NCBI RefSeq assembly: GCF_030866745.1
Contig: NZ_CP133016.1
Span: 2,156,001 to 2,220,000 of the forward strand
Direction of reading: 5' to 3'
Length of the DNA stretch: 64,000 bases
Source: Sphingomonas flavescens
GTDB taxonomy: Bacteria; Pseudomonadota; Alphaproteobacteria; Sphingomonadales; Sphingomonadaceae
A program made the translations under genes and the position numbers. The notes under the pieces were generated by a model. The model was not told where the DNA came from. It saw only the letters and a program-made list of their open reading frames with translations, and searched no databases. Below are positions 25,200 to 34,374 of the stretch, piece by piece (position 1 is the stretch's first letter; each line of letters starts with the position of its first letter).

Positions 25200-28100
25200 A
25201 TGTCCAAGAGCACTTTCAAGGGGTCGCTCCTTGCGACCACGGTCATCGCCGGCATGGCGCTGTCGACTCCGGCTTTCGCCCAGTCCCAAACGACTCCCGA
25301 GAACGTGCCGCCCGCGCCGGTGACGCCGACCAACACGCAAGGCACCACGCCCCCGGCCGCACCGACGGACGCCCTGCCTGCAGCAGGCACGCAGTCGAAT
25401 GAATCGGCTGCTCCGGCCGAGCCGACCAGCGCGCAAGAAATCGTCATCACGGGTACGTTGATCCGCAACCCCAACCTGGTCGCCTCCGCGCCGGTTACCG
25501 TTCTTGGTCATGACGAAGTCTCGCTTCGTCAGACCAACACTGCGGAAGAAATCCTGCGCACCATCCCGGGCGCGGCGCCGAGCATCGGTCAGAACGTCAA
25601 CAACGGCAGCGGCGGTTCGGCGTACGTCAACCTTCGCGGTCTGGGTTCGAACCGCAACATCGTCCTGCTGGACGGCGTGCGCATCGTCCCGGTCGACCTC
25701 GTCGGGCGCGTCGACTTGAACACCATCCCGCTGGCCCTCGTCGATCGCGTCGACGTGCTCACCGGCGGTGCAAGCTCGACCTACGGCGCCGACGCGGTCA
25801 GCGGCGTCGTCAACTTCGTGACCCGCAGCGACTTCTCGGGCATGGAGCTCGCGGTTTCCGACCAGATCACGCAGCGCGGCGACGGCAATTATCTGCGTGG
25901 CGACCTTACGCTTGGCGCCAACTTCGACGATGGCCGCGGTAATGCGGTAATCAGCATCGGCTACCAGGAATCCGATCCGGTCTATCAGGGCCATGATCGT
26001 CCGTATTCGAACATCGCGTTGAGCTCTGCGGACCCGGGCAACCTTAACGGTGCAACCTCGGCGACGACCACCCCGACGCGTATCGACGTCGCGGCCGGCG
26101 CGTTCCAGGCCGATCCGACCGGCACCAGCTTCGTGCCCTTCTATCAGGGCTACAACTTCAACCCGTACAACGTCTTCCAGACGCCGTTTAAGCGTTACAA
26201 CCTGTTCAGCGCCGGTCACTACGACATCAGCGATCACCTGACTGTCTACGCCCGTGGCATGTACAACAACACCACGGTCGACACGATCATCGCTCCGTCC
26301 GGCTTGTTCTCGACCAACGTCGCGATCAACCTGAACAACCCGTTCCTGTCGACCGCGCAGCGCAATTTCCTGTGCGCGAACGCGGACTCGAACCCGAACG
26401 TTAGCGGCACCCAGCTGCTGACGGCAGCCGAGTGCGCGGCGGCGATCACCACCACCGGTGGACCGGGGACGGCGGCCTATCGCACCGTGACCGTCCAGGC
26501 CAACCGCCGCATGCCAGAAGTCGGTCCACGCGTCAGTGACTACAACACGCAGATGTTCGACTTCCGTGCCGGTATCCGCGGCGACATCACCGACAAGATC
26601 GGTTTCGACGTCTTCGGCTCGCGCGGCATCAGCAACAAGACGCAGACGATTCAGAACTACGTTCTGACGTCGCGTGCCCGGCAGTCGCTGCTGGCTCTCA
26701 CGCCGACGGCGTGTATCGACACCAGCAATAGCTGCGTTCCGCTGAACCTGTTCGGGCCGGAAGGTAGCATTACGCCAGCGATGGCCGGCTTCATCAGCCA
26801 GGAATCGACGACGCGGGTTCAATCGGTGCTGTCGCAGGCGCGGGCCACCATCAATGGCGACACGCCGCTGCAACTCTGGGCCAAGAACCCAGTCGGCTTC
26901 GCGGTCGGCGGTGAGTACCGCAAGTACACGGCCAGCCAGCGCGCCGACAGTCTTGCGAAGACGGCCGGCGAACTGGGTGGCGCCGGCGGCGCTGCTCCGG
27001 ACATCAACGGTAAGTTCGACGTCTACGACGCGTTCGCGGAAGTGATCGCGCCGATCGTCTCCGATCGTCCGTTCTTCGAAGAGCTGCAACTTGAAGCGGG
27101 TATCCGCCGGTCGCACTACACGATCGGTGCGCCAGCTAACACCAGCTTCAACACGACGACCTGGAAGGTCGCCGGCAGCTGGTCGCCGGTTCGCGATCTG
27201 AAGTTCCGCGGTGCGTACAACCACGCCGTCCGCGCCCCGAATATCGGCGAGCTGTTCTCGCCGGTTACGGTCGGACTGATTGCGCTGACGGCCGATCCGT
27301 GCGCCGGAACCAACACGAATGGTAATGCGAACTTGACGGCAGTCTGCCTCGCGCAGGGTGCTCCGGCCGCGCTTATCGGCAGCCTTCCGCAGCCGATCTC
27401 GGGCCAGGCCAATCAGACGTCGGGCGGCAACCCGTTCCTGAAACCGGAAACCGCGAACACCTACACCGCCGGTGTGGTCATTCGTCCGCGCTTCATCCCG
27501 GGACTGACGGCGACGGTCGATTACTACAACATCAAGATTAAGCTCGCGGTGGCAGCACCGACTGCCGGCGACGTGATCAACGCCTGCTTCGGCAACATCA
27601 CGGCATCTTCCGCATCCAACCCGGCTTGTACTTCAATCCGGCGTAACCCGGATACCGGCGGTTTGTCGGGCAGCCCGGCGACCACCTTCGGCCTGCCGCG
27701 TCAGCTGTCGAACCTCGGCAAGATCTCGACCGACGGTGTCGACTTCACCCTCGACTATCGTCACTCGCTGGGCTCGATCATGAATGCGCCGGCGAAGTTT
27801 GCGATCGCGACCGGCGGCAACTGGACTCGCAGCGGTAAATTCCAGGCCACGGCGGCCTCGATCAATCGTGAGTGCACCGGTTACTTCAGCGTCAACTGCG
27901 CCTCGCCAAATCCGGAATGGTCATTCAACACTCGTGCGACCCTGTCGCTTGGTCGTGTCGACCTGTCGGTTCTGTGGCGTTACCTGAGCCCACTGAAGTA
28001 CGAGGGTACGGCCGGCGATTTCGCGGCGCGTGGCTTCACGGGTGTGAACTGCGTTGCGGCAGGCGCCGGCGCGCAGCCGGGTACCTGCAACCGCTACCTG

Positions 28101-28403
28101 TTCAACGGAACGGTCAACACGCGGCCGAGCACGTCTCCGCTGTTCAACGCGCCGGGCACCTACAATGGCCAGACCGTAAATTTCAACCGGATCCCGGCGT
28201 TCCATTACATCGATCTCTCGACCCGCTTTAACGTCAACGAGCATTTCGACCTGACGTTCACGGTCCAGAACCTGTTCGATAAGGATCCGCCGATCGTTGG
28301 TAACAGCGCCGGTACATCGTCGTTCAACAGCGGCAATACCTATCCGTCGACCTACGACTCGCTGGGTCGCCGGTTTGCGGCGGGCGCCCGGATCAAGTTC
28401 TAG
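25200..28403 (+). CDS. TonB-dependent outer-membrane receptor
   Basis: A 1067-residue outer-membrane active transporter. A signal peptide (LATTVIAGMALSTPAFA) precedes a long Pro/Thr/Ala-rich linker, then the TonB box EIVITG and the plug domain (PVTVLGHDEVSLRQTNTAEEILRTIPG, LRGLGSNRNIVLLDGVRI, VDVLTGGASSTYGADAVSGVVNFVTR). A 22-strand barrel follows, ending FAAGARIKF with a terminal aromatic, the normal beta-signal. The family is CirA/OMR-type with the substrate unknown; large sphingomonad receptors often take oligosaccharides or chelates. A strong leader hairpin and a terminator with a UUCG loop flank it. Confidence 0.9.
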   Translation: MSKSTFKGSLLATTVIAGMALSTPAFAQSQTTPENVPPAPVTPTNTQGTTPPAAPTDALPAAGTQSNESAAPAEPTSAQEIVITGTLIRNPNLVASAPVTVLGHDEVSLRQTNTAEEILRTIPGAAPSIGQNVNNGSGGSAYVNLRGLGSNRNIVLLDGVRIVPVDLVGRVDLNTIPLALVDRVDVLTGGASSTYGADAVSGVVNFVTRSDFSGMELAVSDQITQRGDGNYLRGDLTLGANFDDGRGNAVISIGYQESDPVYQGHDRPYSNIALSSADPGNLNGATSATTTPTRIDVAAGAFQADPTGTSFVPFYQGYNFNPYNVFQTPFKRYNLFSAGHYDISDHLTVYARGMYNNTTVDTIIAPSGLFSTNVAINLNNPFLSTAQRNFLCANADSNPNVSGTQLLTAAECAAAITTTGGPGTAAYRTVTVQANRRMPEVGPRVSDYNTQMFDFRAGIRGDITDKIGFDVFGSRGISNKTQTIQNYVLTSRARQSLLALTPTACIDTSNSCVPLNLFGPEGSITPAMAGFISQESTTRVQSVLSQARATINGDTPLQLWAKNPVGFAVGGEYRKYTASQRADSLAKTAGELGGAGGAAPDINGKFDVYDAFAEVIAPIVSDRPFFEELQLEAGIRRSHYTIGAPANTSFNTTTWKVAGSWSPVRDLKFRGAYNHAVRAPNIGELFSPVTVGLIALTADPCAGTNTNGNANLTAVCLAQGAPAALIGSLPQPISGQANQTSGGNPFLKPETANTYTAGVVIRPRFIPGLTATVDYYNIKIKLAVAAPTAGDVINACFGNITASSASNPACTSIRRNPDTGGLSGSPATTFGLPRQLSNLGKISTDGVDFTLDYRHSLGSIMNAPAKFAIATGGNWTRSGKFQATAASINRECTGYFSVNCASPNPEWSFNTRATLSLGRVDLSVLWRYLSPLKYEGTAGDFAARGFTGVNCVAAGAGAQPGTCNRYLFNGTVNTRPSTSPLFNAPGTYNGQTVNFNRIPAFHYIDLSTRFNVNEHFDLTFTVQNLFDKDPPIVGNSAGTSSFNSGNTYPSTYDSLGRRFAAGARIKF

Positions 28404-28427
28404 GAAGTTCGTGAAGTTCAAAGGGGA

Positions 28428-28458
28428 GAGGCGGGCCTTCGGGTCCGCCTCTTTTTTT
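28428..28458 (+). terminator. Rho-independent terminator with UUCG tetraloop
   Basis: GAGGCGGGCC and GGTCCGCCTC form a 10-bp stem (one G-U) closed by TTCG and followed by seven Ts. It ends the first receptor transcript 24 nt past its stop and overlaps the stop codon of the convergent hydroxylase gene, so that transcript also ends here. Confidence 0.9.
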
Positions 28459-29407
28459 ATGGGATCCAGCGCCGCTCGCGGATCCAGCGCGTGGCGAGAT
28501 ACTTGGTCCCGCTGGTCACGGGCATCCCCGCGTGCTCGGCAAGCTGGTCCGCGTTGCCGTCCGCACCCACGTTGCTGAACAGAAGGACATCGCCAGTCCG
28601 TCCGCGAACTTCGACGCCCGTTCGAACGAATGCCGTCGCGCCGCCTTCATAATCGTCGTTGAGGTAAATCAGGGCGGTCCAAATGCGCTGATTGGGCGCA
28701 CCATCTACCCAGTCGAAATGCGGGCGATACTCTTGTCCCGGGGAGTAGCGCAGAACCTGCAACGCCTCGCCCTGATCGTAGCGGGTGCCGGAAGCAGCCG
28801 CGACGCGCCGGTTGAGAGCATGGATTGCGGGATCTTCGCTGTCCCAGCTGAATGACGCGCCATCCGAGGTGCGGATCGTGTCCTGCACGAGCTGTCCCAC
28901 GGCGTCGTAGACCATCGAAGGTTCAAACTGACCAGCAGCCGCAACGAGATATTGGCATTCTTGCGGCGTCAGAAGTTTTTCGAAGAGGCGAGCGTCGGGT
29001 CTGTCGGCCACGTTCCTGCTCGCGGGCATTTGCGTGGGCTCGCCTGAGGAATCGAGTTTCATTGCTTGCAGCAACTGGAGGGATGCGGTGCGCGCCGGGA
29101 TCTTGCCTGCCTCGACCCGAAGCCGACCGATCGCGGCCGCCCAATCGCGCCGGCCCGCAACGCCACTCGCCAGGAGGTTGGTCACCACGAGATTTGCCTG
29201 GACATGACCACGCGCAGCCGCGGCTTCGAAGAGGGCGCGAGCGCGAACCGGATCCTGGTCTACAAGCGTTTCGCTCCAATGGAGATGTGCAAGCACGAAC
29301 AGCGCCTGCGGATCACCGGTGAAGGCCAGAGCGCGCACTTCTTCGGCTCCGGCCTGGTCGTTGGCATGGATCAGGTTAATTGCGCGCTGGAGACGTTCGA
29401 CGGACAT
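28457..29407 (-). CDS. 2OG-Fe(II) oxygenase with N-terminal Sel1-like repeats (prolyl 4-hydroxylase type)
   Basis: A 316-residue protein. The N-terminal half holds tetratricopeptide-like repeats (DPQALFVLAHLHWSETLVDQDPVRARALFEAAAARGHVQANL). The C-terminal half is a prolyl-4-hydroxylase-type dioxygenase: LRYSPGQEYRPHFDWVDG carries the HxD iron ligands, WTALIYLNDDYEGGATAF the second strand, and LAEHAGMPVTSGTKYLATRWIRER the distal His and 2-oxoglutarate-binding Lys/Arg. The start is uncertain between ATG 29407 and GTG 29431. The hydroxylation target is unknown. It sits between two TonB receptors. Confidence 0.85.
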   Translation of the reverse strand: MSVERLQRAINLIHANDQAGAEEVRALAFTGDPQALFVLAHLHWSETLVDQDPVRARALFEAAAARGHVQANLVVTNLLASGVAGRRDWAAAIGRLRVEAGKIPARTASLQLLQAMKLDSSGEPTQMPASRNVADRPDARLFEKLLTPQECQYLVAAAGQFEPSMVYDAVGQLVQDTIRTSDGASFSWDSEDPAIHALNRRVAAASGTRYDQGEALQVLRYSPGQEYRPHFDWVDGAPNQRIWTALIYLNDDYEGGATAFVRTGVEVRGRTGDVLLFSNVGADGNADQLAEHAGMPVTSGTKYLATRWIRERRWIP

Positions 29408-29497
29408 GACCAGCCTATTGCCATAAGCCACTGATGGCCGAAACCAGACGCCCTGCTGACACTTGACCGCGGCGCCGGGAGCCGCTCATTTCCGCGA

Positions 29498-30769
29498 GTG
29501 CAAACGACCGCCGAACAGCATCTCGCCCGTGCCGCGCAGGCGCAGCAACAGGGGAGACCGGCGGAGGCCATCCGGGAGGCCGAAGCCGCACTGACGCTTA
29601 ATCCCGATCACCCGATCGCCCATAACATGCTGGGTATGGCCGCGCTGGATCGCGACGATCTGCTGGTTGCACTTCGTCATTTCGCCGCCGCCACCACCGC
29701 GGATCCGAAGGCCACCGCGCTGTGGCTCAATCTCGCCAAGGCGCATCGTCTGGCACAGGACGATGCGGGGGAACGCGCGGCGCTTGAAGCCGCTCTGCTG
29801 ACCGATCAGCGTCATCTGATGACCAACATCCGCTTTGCCCAGCTCCTCGAGCGCTGCGGCGAGCATGGGGAGGCGACCACCCGCTGGGCGGGCGTAGCCG
29901 CGCTTGCGCTCGAGCATCCCAACGCCGGTCCCGAGCTACGTCAAATCTTCGACCACGCGCGCGAATTTGTCGCCGCGCAAACGACCCGGCTTGCCGACGC
30001 GCTGCACGTCGAGTTGGACCACGATCTCGCGAAGGTTTCGCCGCGCGACCGGCGCCGGGCCACGGCCGCGATGGAATTGATGCTGGGACGCCGAAAGGTT
30101 TACGCGAACCAGTGCTTCGGTCTCCACTATCCCTTCCTGCCTGCCGACGAATTCTTCGATCGCGAGCACTTCCCGTGGTTGTCGGACCTGGAAGCGCAAA
30201 CCGCGATGATCCGCGCGGAACTGATCGCGCTGCTCAAGTCCGAGGATCCAGGTCTGACGCCCTACGTGACGATGCCGGCAGGAACGCCGGAAAACGTGTG
30301 GACTGGCCTCAATAATTCGGCGGCGTGGAGTGCCTTGCATCTCTGGCGCGACGGCGAGCGCATCGCCGATGCCTGCGCGCGGGCACCGCAAACTGCCGCA
30401 TTGGTTGAACAGTTCCCGCTAGCAGCTATCCCCGGGCGCGCCCCGACCATATTCTTCTCCATCCTCCAGGCGGGCAAGCACATCCCGCCCCACACGGGCG
30501 TCACGAATACGCGGGCGATTATCCACCTTCCGCTGATCGTTCCGCCCGGATGCGCTTTTCGCGTCGGCGGCGAAACTCGCGAGTGGCGCGAAGGAGAGGC
30601 GTTCGCCTTCGACGATACGATCGAGCACGAAGCCTGGAACCGCAGCGATCAGGATCGTGCCGTACTCATCCTGGACTGCTGGAACCCGCATCTTGGCGAC
30701 GCCGAGCGGGCGATGATTTCTCGGATTTATGACGTTGCTGACCGGGAAAAGGCGTCGGTCGCGGGTTAA
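29498..30769 (+). CDS. TPR plus aspartyl/asparaginyl beta-hydroxylase-like oxygenase
   Basis: A 423-residue protein. Residues about 1-170 are tetratricopeptide repeats (ARAAQAQQQGRPAEAIREAEAALTLNPDHPIAHNMLG). The C-terminal 230 residues match the aspartyl/asparaginyl beta-hydroxylase family: WSALHLWRDGERI, ILQAGKHIPPHTGVTNTRAIIHLPLIVP with the conserved HxG iron ligand, and FAFDDTIEHEAWNRSDQDRAVLILDCWNP with the second His and the 2OG-binding Arg. It starts at a GTG. It is divergent from the previous oxygenase and upstream of the second TonB receptor, so a shared operon with that receptor is possible but not proven; a 175-bp gap separates them. Confidence 0.85.
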   Translation: MQTTAEQHLARAAQAQQQGRPAEAIREAEAALTLNPDHPIAHNMLGMAALDRDDLLVALRHFAAATTADPKATALWLNLAKAHRLAQDDAGERAALEAALLTDQRHLMTNIRFAQLLERCGEHGEATTRWAGVAALALEHPNAGPELRQIFDHAREFVAAQTTRLADALHVELDHDLAKVSPRDRRRATAAMELMLGRRKVYANQCFGLHYPFLPADEFFDREHFPWLSDLEAQTAMIRAELIALLKSEDPGLTPYVTMPAGTPENVWTGLNNSAAWSALHLWRDGERIADACARAPQTAALVEQFPLAAIPGRAPTIFFSILQAGKHIPPHTGVTNTRAIIHLPLIVPPGCAFRVGGETREWREGEAFAFDDTIEHEAWNRSDQDRAVLILDCWNPHLGDAERAMISRIYDVADREKASVAG

Positions 30770-30786
30770 ATATTGTCGACTTCCCG

Positions 30787-30808
30787 ACTGTGCTCCAATT
30801 GTCACAGT
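30787..30808. promoter_or_regulatory. Inverted repeat ACTGTG-N10-CACAGT upstream of the second receptor
   Basis: ACTGTG and CACAGT are reverse complements separated by 10 bp, about 135 bp upstream of the receptor start. The spacing is 2 bp longer than a Crp/Fnr site (TGTGA-N6-TCACA), so I do not call it one. A related but non-palindromic ATTGTTACACT occurs about 80 bp before the first receptor, and both might be promoter or regulator elements. Confidence 0.3.
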
Positions 30809-30909
30809 GGACTAACTAAAGTCAGGCGACGCCCTCTGCGGGATTGCCACTTCAAGATGAGCAGTCCTATCCGCACCCCACTTGCGGTCCATTGGCCGAA
30901 GTTATTTTT

Positions 30910-30938
30910 GAAGGCCATCCGGCCTTCGGGGAGAAAGG
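30910..30938 (+). promoter_or_regulatory. Hairpin immediately upstream of the second receptor ribosome binding site
   Basis: GAAGGCC and GGCCTTC form a 7-bp stem with an ATCC loop, followed directly by GGGGAGAAAGG, the ribosome binding region for the receptor at 30945. The placement matches that before the first receptor although the sequences differ, suggesting a positional rather than sequence-conserved role. Confidence 0.45.
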
Positions 30939-30944
30939 TTTTAC

Positions 30945-33900
30945 ATGACGACTACGGCAAATCGCGCTGCGACCGCCCTCCGGGCAGGTAGCGCATTGAC
31001 GGCGGTGGCGTTGGCGACTCTGTTCGCGACGCCTGCGTTTGCGCAGATCGCGCCGACGACGAGCAACGACTCGTCCGCGCAGCAGGATGCGGCGCAGGCT
31101 GCTGCTGCTAACCAGAGCACGACGACGGATGCGACGCCGCCTTCCGCCGCGGCTGCTCCGGCCGACACCAAGGAAATCGTCATCACCGGCACGATCAGCC
31201 GCAATCCGGCCGCCGCCACGGCGTCGCCGGTCGTTTCGGTCACTGCCGACGACATCCAGAAGCGCGGCATCTCGACTGTCACGGAATATGTGCAGACGCT
31301 GACCGCCAACAACGCCGGTACGGTTCCTCCGAGCTGGTCGGCCTTCGGCTTCACCACCGGCGCCAGCGCTCCGTCGCTGCGCGGCTTCAACGACGCGTAC
31401 ACGCTGGTCCTGTTCGACGGCATGCGCTCGGCGGTCTATCCGCTCGCGGACGATACGCAGCGTAACATCGTCGACATGAACTCGATGCCGAACGCGATCG
31501 TCGGCCGCATCGACACGCTGCTCGACGGCGCGTCGGCGACCTACGGTTCGGACGCCATCGCGGGCGTGGTCAACGTGATCACCAAGAAGGAAGTCCAGGG
31601 CCTGCACGCCAACGGCTCCTTCGGCATATCGCAGAAGGGCGACGCCAAGGAATACCGCGGCAGCCTGACCGCCGGTTTCGGCAGCCTCTCGGACGACGGC
31701 TACAACGTCTACGCCAACGTCGAATGGCAGAAGAACGACCCGCTGTACTCGCGTCAGCGCGGTTATCCGTTCAACACCGGTGACCTGAGCCAGATCTGCG
31801 GCACCGCCGATCAGGGCTGTTTGTTCAACGCGGTTCGTAACGGCATCCAGTATGACGGTTCGTATCTTGGCTTTGGCGCTACCGAAGCTGCGGCTGTCCG
31901 TCCGCTCAATCCGACCACCCTCGCGAATGCGGGCCCGTACCAGTATCTGAATGGCTGCACGGCGAACACCACCCCGGTTACGCTGACTGCTGCGCAGCGG
32001 ATTGCAAACACGCCGACCAACGGCATCGTTTGCCAGCAGGACCGCGTTAATCAGTTCCAGATGTACAACGCCGGCATCACCCGCAAGGGCGGCGCGGTTC
32101 GTGCGACGAAGCGCTTCGGCGATACTGACGCGTTCATCCTGTTGAACTACTACAACACGAAGACCTTCAACTCGGGTTCGCCGCGTAGCTTCACCGACAG
32201 CACCACGCCTGCGGGCCGTCGTGTCTCGGTCAGCCGCGTCATCCTCCCGGTCTATGTCTGCCCGGGCGCCGTTGGCGTCGTTGGCACCAATCCGGCGACG
32301 GGTAACATCTCGGGCGACCTGACGTTCACGGGATGTAATGCGCAGAACGGCACGCTGAACCCGAACAACCCGTTTGCGGCTGCGGGCCAGCCGGGTCTGT
32401 TGACGGCGACGTCGAACATCCCGACGACCACCCGCACCGACGCCCGCACCTACCGTGCAATGGTCGGCGCCAGCGGCACGTTCAGCGGCTTCGATTACAA
32501 CATCGGTGCAACGGCATCGCGCGTGGACCTCGACATTCACACGCGTGGTTTCCCGTTCCTCCGTAACCTGATCAGCGCGATCGGCACGGGCCGCTATAAC
32601 TTCGTCGATCAGAACGCGAACAGCCAGGCAGTTCTGGACTCGGTGTTCCTGCCGAGCGACAAGACCGCAACTTCGAAGCTGTGGCAGGTTCAGGGCGCTA
32701 TCGGTCGCGACATCTTCCGCCTCCCGGGCGGCATGCTGAACGTTGCTGTCGGTGCGCAGTATCGTCACGAAGCGCTCAACAACCCGAGCGCCAACCCGAC
32801 GAACGACGTCGATCCCTATGCCCGCTACTACGGCATCAACGCCGTTGGCGTGAAGGGCGCGCGCAACGTCTGGTCGCTGTCGTACGAAGTCTCGGCCCCG
32901 ATCGTGGAGCAGCTCCGCGTGAAGGCTTCCGGCTCGTACGATCACTACTCGACGGGTCAGAAGGCGTTCTCGCCGAAGTTCGAGGGTGAGTTCACCCCGA
33001 TCCGCGAGATCAAGCTTCGCGGCACCTGGTCGAAGGGCTTCCGTGCACCGAACTTCAACGAGTCGTTCCAGCTGCCGGCGACGGGCTACACCAGCGCGTC
33101 GATCGTCTGCACGCAGCCGCAATATGCTGCGTTCTGCGCGGCGCACGCCAGCAACCCGGCCTACTATTCGGGAACGTACAGCTACGGTCTGACCTCGGCT
33201 GGCAACCCGAACCTGAAGCCGGAGAAGTCGACTTCCTACACGCTGGGTACGGTTATCCAGCCGCGTCGGAACATCACCTTCACGGCCGATTACTGGCACA
33301 CGAAGATCAAGGGCATCATCAGCCCGCCTTCGGCGACCGCGGATATCTTCAACCAGTACTATCAGAACAATGGCGTCGTGAACGCGCCGGGTGTGATCGT
33401 GCTGCCGGGTACTCCCGATCCGCAGAACCCGAATGCGTTGCCGCTGCTCGGCTTCATCCAGTCACCGTTCCAGAACGTCGACTCGTTCATGGGCAAGGGT
33501 ATCGACTTCTCGGCTGACGTTCGCTTCCCGATCAACAGCGGGATCTCGCTGCGCAGCCAGGCCAACGTTTCTTACTTGCTGAAGCTGCAGAAGCAGTACG
33601 ACAGCGGCGGAATTGAGCGTTACGACGGAACGCTCGGCCCGTGCGGCTGGACGTCCTGCTCGGGTGCGCCGAAGCTGCGTGCGATTTGGCAGAACACCGT
33701 GAACTTCGGTGAACGCGCCAACTTCACGCTGACGGCGAACTACAGCTCGGGTTACTCGCCGACGGCGACGGACTCGGGAGGCTTCTACAAGGACTGCCAG
33801 GCCTCGGCGAACTCGGGTCAGCTCGTCACCTATGACAACGGTGATCCGGTTCAGTGCCACGTCAAGGCGTCGTGGTGGTTGGATGCTCACGCGGAATTCA

Positions 33901-34241
33901 AGCCGACGAGCTTCCTGACCCTCTACGGTGACGTTCTGAACCTCACCAACAAGAAGCCGCCGCTCGACGTGAACGCCGGTTACTCGATCTACCAGTTCAA
34001 CCCGGCCTGGTCGGATCGTCTGTTCATCGGTCGCTACTTCCGCATCGGCGCTCGCGTCGATCTGGACCCGGCGAAGAAGGTTGCGGAATATGTCGCTCCG
34101 CCGGCTCCGCCGCCGCCGCCGCCGGAAGCTCCGGCGACGCAGACCTGCGCCGACGGTTCGGTGATCCTGGCGACTGCAGCGTGCCCGGCTCCGCCGCCGC
34201 CGCCGCCGCCGCCGGCTCCGGCTCCGGAGCGTGGCCTCTAA
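30945..34241 (+). CDS. TonB-dependent outer-membrane receptor with proline-rich C-terminal extension
   Basis: A 1098-residue receptor: signal peptide (SALTAVALATLFATPAFA), Ala/Thr/Gln-rich linker, TonB box EIVITG, plug (ISRNPAAATASPVVSVTADDIQKRG, SLRGFNDAYTLVLFDGMRS, IDTLLDGASATYGSDAIAGVVNVIT), then a 22-strand barrel. The last barrel strand YFRIGARVDL is not at the C terminus. About 50 further residues follow, made of two polyproline runs around TQTCADGSVILATAACP and ending APAPERGL. In standard receptors the chain stops at the last strand with an aromatic. The tail would lie in the periplasm. The Cys-containing segment matches the lipoprotein at 50541-50801. The substrate is unknown. Confidence 0.88.
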   Translation: MTTTANRAATALRAGSALTAVALATLFATPAFAQIAPTTSNDSSAQQDAAQAAAANQSTTTDATPPSAAAAPADTKEIVITGTISRNPAAATASPVVSVTADDIQKRGISTVTEYVQTLTANNAGTVPPSWSAFGFTTGASAPSLRGFNDAYTLVLFDGMRSAVYPLADDTQRNIVDMNSMPNAIVGRIDTLLDGASATYGSDAIAGVVNVITKKEVQGLHANGSFGISQKGDAKEYRGSLTAGFGSLSDDGYNVYANVEWQKNDPLYSRQRGYPFNTGDLSQICGTADQGCLFNAVRNGIQYDGSYLGFGATEAAAVRPLNPTTLANAGPYQYLNGCTANTTPVTLTAAQRIANTPTNGIVCQQDRVNQFQMYNAGITRKGGAVRATKRFGDTDAFILLNYYNTKTFNSGSPRSFTDSTTPAGRRVSVSRVILPVYVCPGAVGVVGTNPATGNISGDLTFTGCNAQNGTLNPNNPFAAAGQPGLLTATSNIPTTTRTDARTYRAMVGASGTFSGFDYNIGATASRVDLDIHTRGFPFLRNLISAIGTGRYNFVDQNANSQAVLDSVFLPSDKTATSKLWQVQGAIGRDIFRLPGGMLNVAVGAQYRHEALNNPSANPTNDVDPYARYYGINAVGVKGARNVWSLSYEVSAPIVEQLRVKASGSYDHYSTGQKAFSPKFEGEFTPIREIKLRGTWSKGFRAPNFNESFQLPATGYTSASIVCTQPQYAAFCAAHASNPAYYSGTYSYGLTSAGNPNLKPEKSTSYTLGTVIQPRRNITFTADYWHTKIKGIISPPSATADIFNQYYQNNGVVNAPGVIVLPGTPDPQNPNALPLLGFIQSPFQNVDSFMGKGIDFSADVRFPINSGISLRSQANVSYLLKLQKQYDSGGIERYDGTLGPCGWTSCSGAPKLRAIWQNTVNFGERANFTLTANYSSGYSPTATDSGGFYKDCQASANSGQLVTYDNGDPVQCHVKASWWLDAHAEFKPTSFLTLYGDVLNLTNKKPPLDVNAGYSIYQFNPAWSDRLFIGRYFRIGARVDLDPAKKVAEYVAPPAPPPPPPEAPATQTCADGSVILATAACPAPPPPPPPPAPAPERGL

Positions 34242-34265
34242 GCCACGGGCTGAATTGACAGGGGG

Positions 34266-34296
34266 AAGGGCGGCGCTTGCGCCGCCCTTTCTTTTT
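34266..34296 (+). terminator. Rho-independent terminator after the second receptor
   Basis: AAGGGCGGCGC and GCGCCGCCCTT form a perfect 11-bp stem with a TT loop and a T-rich tract after it, 25 nt past the receptor stop. This is a strong intrinsic terminator that separates the receptor from the following small secreted protein gene. Confidence 0.9.
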
Positions 34297-34374
34297 CGAC
34301 GAACGGCGGTCCCTGCACCTTGACCAATGATAAGGGTGCGACGAACGTTCGACGGACTTTTCAAGGAGTTCCTG

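Noticed and set aside
25029..27224. A long open antisense frame of about 730 codons over the first TonB receptor
   Set aside because: It mirrors the codon bias of the high-GC receptor frame, with Arg/Val/Asp-rich low-complexity translation and no recognisable domain, so it is a shadow.
30787..30808. A Crp/Fnr-type binding site upstream of the second receptor
   Set aside because: The half-sites are 2 bp too far apart for the standard site, so it is listed only as a generic inverted repeat.
14458..30823. Shared 12-mer CTAACTAAAGTC at 14458 and 30812
   Set aside because: Chance matches of this length are expected many times over 64 kb, and the surroundings do not align.
30867..33299. A long open antisense frame of about 810 codons over the second TonB receptor
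   Set aside because: Same reasoning: Arg-rich, repetitive and without motifs, running against an obvious receptor gene.
34100..34235. CCG-rich microsatellite at the end of the second receptor
   Set aside because: It is explained by proline codons within a continuous reading frame and by the same module in a second protein, so it is not a free-standing repeat.
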